From Sneathiella glossodoripedis JCM 23214 (GTDB lineage Bacteria; Pseudomonadota; Alphaproteobacteria; Sneathiellales; Sneathiellaceae): 64,000 bases of DNA. The notes beneath the pieces are model-generated. The model was not told the DNA's origin and did no database searches. It saw nothing but the letters and a program-made list of their open reading frames with translations. The DNA is taken from NCBI RefSeq assembly GCF_000616095.1, contig NZ_BAMS01000001.1:682001-746000 (forward strand). The letters run 5' to 3'. Shown piece by piece: positions 58,165-64,000 of the stretch (position 1 is its first letter; every line of letters begins with the position of its first letter). A program made the position numbers and the translations under genes.

Positions 58165-59633
58165 AAAGCGGAATTCTTTAGTATTTTTGCAAGTGTATCC
58201 ACATGTACAGGCATCGCCTTTTCAGATGTTCCTGCGAAGCCGATGATCAGGCCGTTTTGAGATGATCCTCCTTTGTAAAAACGGGAGAGAGCACGTAAAA
58301 ACAATCCGCGTTCACGACATTTTGCTTCAATTTGTGTGTCTACAAGGGGTTCTTTTAAATGTGCGACTAAGTGCATCCCGCATTCTTGGCCATTCACATC
58401 CAGATACGGAGCGCATTTATCCTGTAAAAGGGACAGAAGCTTATCATGTCGGCACTCATACAATGTACGCATGCGCCTGATATGTGTTGCCAGATGCCCT
58501 TCGGATATGAATTCAGCAAGAGCAGCCTCTGCAGTGGATGGGGAGTGACCATCTATATCACGGCGTAATGCCAGAAATATTTCCACCAAGTCTTCAGGTA
58601 CGATCAAATATCCAATCCGAAGCCCGCTGAACATCACCTTGCTCATGGAGCCGACATAAAATACCCGATTGTCAGTGTCCAGTCCTTGAAGAGAGGAAAT
58701 AGGTCTGCCCGAATATCTGTATTCACTGTCATAATCATCTTCCAGAAGAAATTTGTCTTCCTGTTTGGCCCAACCCAGTATTTCCAGCCGACGTTGCAGG
58801 GACATGGTTGGTCCGAGTGGATATTGGTGAGACGGGGACAGGCATGCAAGCCGGGCATTCGGAGCTTTCGCAACAGCCTCTTCCAACATAAACCCCTGCT
58901 CATCAACAGGAACAGGAACAGGGCGGGCGCCGGCCGCAATTATGGATGTTCGGGTTCCGGGGAATCCCGGATCTTCCATAAGAATAGGGTCGTTTGCATT
59001 GGCGAAAGCTTTAATGACTAAATGAATGGCTTGTTGTGAGCCAGAGAGAACGATGACTTGTTCAGGTTTTGAATTAACCGCCCGCGTCTGGGCTAGATGT
59101 TCTGAAAGTGCAGCCCGCAATTCGAAGCTGCCCGCGACCGGGTTTCCGACGAGTGCCGATTTTTCAGGGCGGCGCCAGTGTTTAGCCAGCAGTCTTGCCC
59201 AAACATCAAACGGAAATTGATCCAGTTCCGGCTGGCCCGGTGAAAAAGTCCCTTGCCTGCTATCACCGCCACTTTGATACGGGCGCAGTGCTTCAGCTTG
59301 CGTAGAAAGTTTCACGTGCCTTTTCTGAGGGGCATGTGTTTTGGAGCTCTGCTTTGACTTTAATAGTTCATCGGGGAGTTGATCGGAAACATAAGATCCG
59401 GACCCCATGCGACTTTGAAGGTACCCCTCCGACATAAGCTGATCAAAAGCGGCAAGGACAGTATTTCTGGAAACTTTAAGATCGGTTGCCATCAGACGGG
59501 TTGAAGGCAACCGTGTACCTGGTTTGATAACACCTGCTAGGATGTTGTCACGCAAAGTCAGAAACAGTTGCCGATGCAGGGGCGCTGCACTCGTGCGGTC
59601 CAATGACAGGTTTGACAGATAGGCGAATTTCAT
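58161..59633 (-). CDS. MocR/PdxR-type GntR regulator with aminotransferase domain
   Basis: This 490-residue protein has an N-terminal GntR winged helix (IKPGTRLPSTRLMATDLKVS and RNTVLAAFDQLMSEGYLQSR), a linker of about 50 residues and an aspartate-aminotransferase-fold C-terminal part. The PLP-binding segment FYVGSMSKVMFSGLRIGY contains the lysine. Family members sense PLP or an amino compound and regulate B6, GABA or taurine genes. It overlaps the YejA-like gene by 4 bases and is divergent from msrA across 158 bases of gap that contain repeats. Confidence 0.94.
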   Translation of the reverse strand: MKFAYLSNLSLDRTSAAPLHRQLFLTLRDNILAGVIKPGTRLPSTRLMATDLKVSRNTVLAAFDQLMSEGYLQSRMGSGSYVSDQLPDELLKSKQSSKTHAPQKRHVKLSTQAEALRPYQSGGDSRQGTFSPGQPELDQFPFDVWARLLAKHWRRPEKSALVGNPVAGSFELRAALSEHLAQTRAVNSKPEQVIVLSGSQQAIHLVIKAFANANDPILMEDPGFPGTRTSIIAAGARPVPVPVDEQGFMLEEAVAKAPNARLACLSPSHQYPLGPTMSLQRRLEILGWAKQEDKFLLEDDYDSEYRYSGRPISSLQGLDTDNRVFYVGSMSKVMFSGLRIGYLIVPEDLVEIFLALRRDIDGHSPSTAEAALAEFISEGHLATHIRRMRTLYECRHDKLLSLLQDKCAPYLDVNGQECGMHLVAHLKEPLVDTQIEAKCRERGLFLRALSRFYKGGSSQNGLIIGFAGTSEKAMPVHVDTLAKILKNSAL

Positions 59634-59650
59634 ATTGACGGGCTTTTTAT

Positions 59651-59711
59651 TGGTACTTCATATTTACAAAATATGTCATGAAGTTGATACCAATTTCAAC
59701 TTGATAGCCAA
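59651..59711. promoter_or_regulatory. candidate MocR operator: repeated TTGATAnCAA-like words
   Basis: TTGATACCAA (59684-59693) and TTGATAGCCAA (59701-59711) are direct repeats with 17 bases between their starts. An inverted copy (TTGGTAC, 59651-59657) lies to the left. MocR regulators commonly bind such direct repeats in the divergent promoter they control. Proposed from sequence only. Confidence 0.4.
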
Positions 59712-59791
59712 AATTATGGGCGAAACAGTTAACTGCTGAGCATAAACCGCCTATATAAATATAAACCTTAGCAAATCAGGAGTTCAGTCTT

Positions 59792-60274
59792 ATGGGTTCA
59801 GGATCAGAAATAGCCTATTTCGCAGCCGGTTGTTTTTGGGGCGTTGAAGCCGCATTTCGTCAAGTTGACGGTGTGCTTGAAACAACGGTCGGATATCAAG
59901 GAGGGCATACCATTAATCCAACCTATGAACAGGTTTGTTACGAAGACACCATGCATGCCGAAGTGGTAGCGGTTCGTTTTGACCCGAGCAGAGTTTCATA
60001 TGAGGAACTGTTGCAGGTATTTTGGAAATGCCACGACCCAACAACGTTGAATAGACAGGGTCCCGATATCGGAACGCAATATAGATCGGCAATTTTTTAT
60101 ACGTCAAGTGAGCAAAAGAGGGCGGCGGAAAGCTCCAAGGCAGAGCTTGAGAGATTAAAAGTATACGCGAGGCCCATCGTAACCGAAATTACTGAAGCTC
60201 CCGACTTTTTCCAAGCTGAAGAGTATCATCAACAGTATCTTGAGAAACGCGGCATGGCCACATGCCGGATTTAA
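59792..60274 (+). CDS. msrA: peptide methionine-S-sulfoxide reductase MsrA
   Basis: This 160-residue enzyme reduces methionine-S-sulfoxide in proteins. The catalytic motif GCFWGVE (Cys14), the QGGHTINPTYEQVCYEDTMHAEVV region and the HDPTTLNRQGPDIGTQYRS segment are diagnostic of MsrA. The ATG at 59792 has a weak AGGAG upstream (AATCAGGAGTTC). It is divergent from the MocR gene and convergent with the next reverse gene. Confidence 0.97.
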   Translation: MGSGSEIAYFAAGCFWGVEAAFRQVDGVLETTVGYQGGHTINPTYEQVCYEDTMHAEVVAVRFDPSRVSYEELLQVFWKCHDPTTLNRQGPDIGTQYRSAIFYTSSEQKRAAESSKAELERLKVYARPIVTEITEAPDFFQAEEYHQQYLEKRGMATCRI

Positions 60275-60292
60275 GGTTGAGGGACTAAACTA

Positions 60293-60757
60293 TCAGGCTA
60301 ACTGTTCGCGAAACCCTTGAAAACCCATCAGACTAATCGTCAGATTTCGTGTGTCGCGGTAAGCTTGTGACGCAGATTGGAAAATATGCGTATCCCCTGG
60401 TTCGTTTGTTTGGCCTGAAAGTAAAGGATGCTGATCTTGTGCAACCTGTTGCGCAACGAAAGGTGTGGATGCATGTCCCAGTGGTAAGGGTTCGCGATGT
60501 CGTGTGGGAGCAGGCGACGGACTGTGCTTCTGTTTGAGGATAAGCTCGACTGTTGTTTGTCGGTTTCCGTGAGCCTCAACCTCTCGGCTTCGCTTGTGAC
60601 CCATAATATGGGTATCAATTTCCGCCTTAAGATGCCTTTTTTCCTCAATTCTCTCACGCAACAACTTCTGCTCCAGATAAGCCTCATATTCAGCTTGTCT
60701 GACGTCAGAAGAATGGTACGCGTGAACCGCATATGAGTTGGAACGAGATAGCTCCAT
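60293..60757 (-). CDS. hypothetical charged protein
   Basis: From ATG 60757 the 154-residue protein begins MELSRSNSYAVHAYHSSDVR and has a long charged helical first half (EYEAYLEQKLLRERIEEKRHLKAEID) and a proline- and serine-rich middle (SPSPAPTRH). It ends in a segment that looks helical (AYRDTRNLTISLMGFQGFR). I recognise no family. Its frame is long and uninterrupted, and the competing + strand frames are less plausible, so I list it as a probable gene. A TTG at 60766 is an alternative start. Confidence 0.55.
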   Translation of the reverse strand: MELSRSNSYAVHAYHSSDVRQAEYEAYLEQKLLRERIEEKRHLKAEIDTHIMGHKRSREVEAHGNRQTTVELILKQKHSPSPAPTRHREPLPLGHASTPFVAQQVAQDQHPLLSGQTNEPGDTHIFQSASQAYRDTRNLTISLMGFQGFREQLA

Positions 60758-60972
60758 TTGGGGCAATTAACCTGATCTTGTTATTCGCAAAAAGGGATGC
60801 TGTGGTTAATCGTAACCTTTCCCCCGTATTCTGCGGAGGGTTGAACGCTACTCTATCACAACAGTGGACTCTAAATGTGAACAAATAGTTACCAATTCAA
60901 GTCACATAAAGTTGAGTAATCCAACTCCCCTAATATAACGTAAGAGTTATGTTTTGCCTAGTTGCTGTGATT

Positions 60973-61575
60973 TTATTTTTCACTCAACTTATCAATCCGG
61001 GCCTGCATCTGAGCGAGCTGGTCCTTCAACTCTTTCATCATCTCAGCCGCATTCTCAGACTGTTCTTGAGGTTTGCTTTCAGTTTCGGGGGTCGCAGGTT
61101 TGGGCGAGCCGTAGGTAGGAGGCGTGAACATCTTCATGGCTTGAGTAAACATAGCCATATTCTGACGACCCATTTCTTCAAACTGCTGATAGAGCGGATT
61201 TTCACGCACGCCTTCGGGCAGTGCATCGCGCATCTTGTCCTGATTGCTCGTAAAGGATCGCATGGACATATCCAGATAATCCGGAACAATCGTTTGCAGG
61301 CTGTCCCCATAATAGCGAATCAATTGCCTCAAAAAACTGATTGGCAGAAGGTTTTGCCCTTTTGCTTCTTCTTCAAAGATGATTTGCGTGAGAACAGATC
61401 GAGTGATGTCTTCATTTGTTTTTGCATCATAGACTACGAACTCTTCACCTTGTTTCACCATTTGGCTTAGATGATCGAGAGTCACATATGACGATGTCGC
61501 AGTATTATACAAACGCCTATTGGCGTATTTCTTGATGGTAACTGGGGCTACGGTATCAGAATTAGTATCGACCAA
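60973..61575 (-). CDS. phaR: PHA synthesis repressor PhaR
   Basis: This 200-residue protein has the PHB/PHA accumulation regulator DNA-binding domain (IKKYANRRLYNTATSSYVTL, about residues 14-33, and LSQMVKQGEEFVVYDAKT) and the C-terminal PhaR part with MSMRSFTSNQDKMRDAL. PhaR binds PHA granules and represses phasin and synthase genes until polymer accumulates. It is divergent from the small ORF and phaC. Its upstream region contains the word TATTGTGCA shared with the thiolase promoter region. Confidence 0.95.
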   Translation of the reverse strand: MVDTNSDTVAPVTIKKYANRRLYNTATSSYVTLDHLSQMVKQGEEFVVYDAKTNEDITRSVLTQIIFEEEAKGQNLLPISFLRQLIRYYGDSLQTIVPDYLDMSMRSFTSNQDKMRDALPEGVRENPLYQQFEEMGRQNMAMFTQAMKMFTPPTYGSPKPATPETESKPQEQSENAAEMMKELKDQLAQMQARIDKLSEK

Positions 61576-61613
61576 GTGAATTCATTCCCTGTAATTGCTG
61601 CGCTGCAATTGCG

Positions 61614-61622
61614 TATTGTGCA
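61614..61622 (+). promoter_or_regulatory. candidate PhaR site upstream of phaR and phaC
   Basis: TATTGTGCA at 61614-61622 is followed by ATGCAG and preceded by CTGCAATTGC, so the region is TGC-rich. PhaR of Paracoccus is known to bind TGC-rich sites (CTGC-N3-GCAG). The same 9-base word occurs in reverse at 63131-63139. Confidence 0.4.
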
Positions 61623-61711
61623 ATGCAGTTACGTTTTTGGCAATAATTATCATTTGATCACGTAAGAATAGCTTGCTGGTTGTTAGGGCGTACAGGGTCT
61701 ATAATTGTCTT

Positions 61712-61891
61712 ATGTCAACGAAACCGGAACTCAAAAAGACAGTCCTGGAATTTTTCGATTTGTGGCAAAGACAACTTGCTGCCTCGTCGAGGAACCCTGA
61801 GACCACATTACTGCAACTCCTTGGCCAGCAGGAGGAGCTGGTGAAGAATTTGGTGCGTGAAAATGAACGAAGCGACGATAAAAATGACTGA
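61712..61891 (+). CDS. small ORF coupled to phaC
   Basis: This 59-residue product (MSTKPELKKTVLEFFDLWQR... then NPETTLLQLLGQQEELVKN) is helical and highly charged, with no hydrophobic segment. Its end overlaps the phaC start region (ATG 61863 lies inside it). It has FFDLWQRQLAASSRNPE, vaguely reminiscent of the N-terminal helix of PHA synthase accessory subunits, but I cannot assign a family. Start ATG 61712, 137 bases after the phaR start. Confidence 0.55.
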   Translation: MSTKPELKKTVLEFFDLWQRQLAASSRNPETTLLQLLGQQEELVKNLVRENERSDDKND

Positions 61892-63115
61892 CGTTGCTCA
61901 AAATTTTCGCAGTTTGGCCCCAAGGCCGTTGGGTTTACATCTTGGACTAAGTGCCATGACGCTAAGCAGTTCAGTCAATGCGATTGTAATGTGCAGGTCT
62001 GGCCAGCTCCCTTGGATACCGGAACTGGCACAAGAGGGCCGGGAACTCTCTGAAAAATTACAGCAGTTCGATATTGCGGAAATTTCAGCGGCACTGGCGA
62101 GCGAAGGACATAATAAACTGGTGTCCATGATGTCAGGAATAGCGAAGTATCGAAAACATCCTTATAAACGGCAGGAAAGTCAGCACCCGATTATATGGTC
62201 AAAGGGTAATATCAAGCTGAACGACTGCGCTCCTGATCTTGGACAAAGCTCTCCCATACTGTTGATGGTTCCGTCTTTGGTGAACAGAGCCTATATTTTG
62301 GACCTGATGCCGGGAAACAGCTTAGTGGAGGCGTTGAGGGAAGCGGGAATTCGGCCGTTACTCATAGACTGGGGAGAGGTCGACCCTGATGAAAAGGAGT
62401 ATTCCTTGATGATTATATTCTGAATGTCCTAGGACCGGCATTGGATTTTGTTAAAGTAAAGTTTGTGGGCACCCCTATTCATTTATTTGGATATTGTATG
62501 GGAGGTACGCTCTGTGTTGCGCTCAGCCATTTCCGGCAACAGGACTTCAAAAGTTTTGTCGCAGTAGCAACACCTTGGAATTTTCATGAAGGACTGGGGC
62601 TGGCTGCAAAAAACTTCCTTAATAACGAAGCTTTCTGGTCGGCTTTGCTAAGTGGTTTTCAGGAACTTCCTGTTGATATATTGCAGGCATTTTTTACGTC
62701 ACTCGATCCCAATCTATGTATGAACAAGTTTGAACTTTTTGATCGAATGGATCAGGCTTCCGAGCGCGCAACAGTTTTTGTTGCACTTGAAGATTGGCTG
62801 AATGATGGTGTTCCGTTGGCGCCAAAAGTTGCACAAGCCTGCTTCGTTTCATGGTATGGTGAGAATGCGCCATCGAACGGCCAGTGGTCCGTAGGGGCAG
62901 AGTTGATTAATCCGAAGAATATAACAATTCCGTCATTAATTGCTGTACCATCAGCGGATAAAATTGTTCCGCCTGCTTCAGCGAAAGAATTGGCCTTGCA
63001 GTTACCAAATTCAGAGTTACTTACTGTAGGAAATGGTCATATTGGAATGATGGTCGGGCGTGGGGCGCGTCAAAATTTATGGCAGGATGTTATTGACTGG
63101 ATCAGAAATATGTAA
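61863..63115 (+). CDS. phaC: short poly(3-hydroxyalkanoate) synthase-like protein, frameshifted at about 62409
   Basis: The frames 61857-62423 and 62441-63115 join to about 417 residues when GG replaces G near 62409 (EYSLDDYILNVLGPAL). The lipase-like box has the catalytic cysteine (FGYCMGGTL), the aspartate is in PSADKIVPP and the histidine in GNGHIGMMVG, the synthase triad. At 417 residues it is shorter than class I PhaC (about 600) and closer to class III enzymes, which need a partner subunit. It would polymerise hydroxyacyl-CoA into PHA. ATG 61863 is a plausible start; ATG 61884 is an alternative. Confidence 0.85.
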
Positions 63116-63130
63116 TTAATTTACCGCAGA

Positions 63131-63139
63131 TGCACAATA
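63131..63139 (-). promoter_or_regulatory. candidate PhaR site upstream of the thiolase gene
   Basis: On the - strand this is TATTGTGCA, the same 9-base word as at 61614, again followed by a TGC (ATCTGC). It lies 120 bases upstream of the thiolase ATG in a 143-base AT-rich gap. Confidence 0.35.
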
Positions 63140-63258
63140 ATTGTTGCATGTGCGAATTTAAAAGGTTATTTCGTTAATTGTCGAAAACTATTTCGAAAAT
63201 TGCGAAATAAGAATAATGATTGAATTTTAATTAGTTTTCGAAAAATGAGAGGTCTGCA

Positions 63259-64000
63259 ATGGATGTTGTAATTACAAGTGCGGCACGGACACCGGTAGGT
63301 TCCTTTAATGGTGCCCTTTCCGCTTTGCCCGCCCATAAACTGGGCGAGGTTGCGATACGTGAAGCACTTAAACGGTCACAGGCCAATGGAGCTGATGTAT
63401 CCGAAGTAATTATGGGCCAAATCCTCACTGCAGGCGAAGGTCAAAACCCTGCACGGCAAGCAGCAATTGCCGCGGATTTACCGGTAGAGGTCCCTGCTTG
63501 GGGTGTAAACCAGCTATGCGGTTCGGGTTTGCGTGCCGTTGCGCTTGGCTATCAGGCCGTGTTGAACGGTGATAGCAAGATTGTGGTCGCTGGTGGCCAG
63601 GAAAGCATGAGTCAGGCACCGCATTGCGCTCATTTGCGCAATGGTCAGAAGATGGGAGCGCTGGAATTTACAGACACGATGCTCAAAGATGGCTTGCTGG
63701 ATGCATTTCATGGCTATCATATGGGAAATACAGCAGAAAATGTCGCTGCCAAATGGCAGATCACGAGAGAACAACAGGATGAATTTGCAGCGGCTTCTCA
63801 GGCTAAAGCCGGTAAGGCACAGGAAGAGGGACGCTTTAAAGATGAAATTGTTCCTGTGACCATCAAAGGCCGCAAGGGCGATGTTGTTGTTGAAGATGAT
63901 GAATATATTCGGGCAGGCACCACTGTTGAAAAGCTGAGCGCGCTTCGAACTGCTTTCCAAAAGGATGGGGGCAGTGTTACTGCCGGTAACTCATCGGGAA
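63259..64000 (+). CDS. phaA: acetyl-CoA C-acetyltransferase (beta-ketothiolase), N-terminal part
   Basis: The gene runs off the right edge; 247 codons are visible. It starts MDVVITSAARTPVGSFNG and has the thiolase catalytic motif VNQLCGSGLRAV (Cys87) and AGGQESMSQAPH. This enzyme condenses two acetyl-CoA to acetoacetyl-CoA, the first step of PHB synthesis, which fits the neighbouring phaC and phaR. GAGAGGT lies upstream of ATG 63259. Confidence 0.93.
   Translation, partial: MDVVITSAARTPVGSFNGALSALPAHKLGEVAIREALKRSQANGADVSEVIMGQILTAGEGQNPARQAAIAADLPVEVPAWGVNQLCGSGLRAVALGYQAVLNGDSKIVVAGGQESMSQAPHCAHLRNGQKMGALEFTDTMLKDGLLDAFHGYHMGNTAENVAAKWQITREQQDEFAAASQAKAGKAQEEGRFKDEIVPVTIKGRKGDVVVEDDEYIRAGTTVEKLSALRTAFQKDGGSVTAGNSSG

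Noticed and set aside
60949-61470. 173-residue + strand ORF opposite phaR
   Set aside because: Antisense to phaR, whose DNA-binding domain is unmistakable; the + strand translation is Phe- and Leu-rich noise.
1-64000. CRISPR array, tRNA, rRNA, IS element or prophage
   Set aside because: I saw no repeat-spacer periodicity, no cloverleaf-forming gene, no transposase or integrase, and no terminal inverted repeats with a target duplication.

Overview
The window looks like chromosomal DNA of an alphaproteobacterium of moderate GC content. The evidence is conserved gene order: hslUV beside hisB-hisH-hisA-hisF-hisE; nth next to a DUF2244 gene; an LppC/LpoA-type lipoprotein next to yraN, a BON-domain gene and gshB; argH-lptM-lysA followed by a TIGR02302-type gene; and phaR beside a PHA synthase and thiolase. 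A Sneathiella-like or Kordiimonas-like lineage would fit, but I cannot prove the genus. No rRNA, tRNA, CRISPR array, IS element or prophage is visible, and no gene-free stretch exceeds 300 bases.

Layout. 1-8.1 kb: a glycosyltransferase (cut by the left edge), a polysaccharide deacetylase, a small membrane protein and a complete peptide-type ABC importer (ATPase, binding protein, two permeases), all tightly packed on the + strand. 8.1-12 kb: a membrane adenylate cyclase, a methyltransferase, a divergent crotonase-family gene and a degenerate response-regulator-like gene. 12-18.6 kb: hslU-hslV facing a small unknown gene and the histidine cluster hisB-hisH-GNAT-hisA-hisF-hisE-HIT. 18.6-26.2 kb: a second cyclase (membrane haem-type anchor plus [2Fe-2S] domain), a PfkB kinase, an amidase, an EI24 membrane protein, a lipoprotein, nth, DUF2244 and dapB. 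26.3-35 kb: the heat-shock block dnaJ-dnaK, then rarD on the opposite strand, grpE-hrcA, and divergent rph-rdgB-hemW. 35-41 kb: LpoA-like lipoprotein, yraN, BON lipoprotein, gshB, comM, TPR protein. 41.2-45.9 kb: a 1577-residue RHS/SpvB-like protein with a membrane-spanning C-terminal region, the clearest accessory gene here. 46-56.3 kb: SIMPL protein, SDR protein, TetR regulator, TlpA-like thioredoxin, argH, lptM, lysA, a TIGR02302/DUF4175 protein, a TrpD2-like protein and yaaA. 56.3-64 kb: a YejA-like binding protein with its MocR-type regulator, msrA, then PHA metabolism (phaR, a small coupled ORF, phaC, thiolase cut by the right edge).

A strong window-wide signal is frameshifting. I find twelve reading-frame breaks in eleven genes that are otherwise intact, including dnaJ, hslV and hisF. 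Eleven of the twelve have the phase of a single missing base, and for most the repaired reading needs one more base in a run of two or three identical bases. This points to homopolymer undercalling in the assembly rather than gene decay. I therefore annotate these genes as whole, with the break position stated.

The most interesting biology is the RHS protein with a six-segment membrane C-terminus and no immunity ORF; the haem-type/[2Fe-2S]/cyclase fusion; the short PHA synthase preceded by a translationally coupled 59-residue ORF, with a shared 9-base word upstream of phaR and of the thiolase gene; and the MocR regulator overlapping an orphan peptide-binding protein gene.
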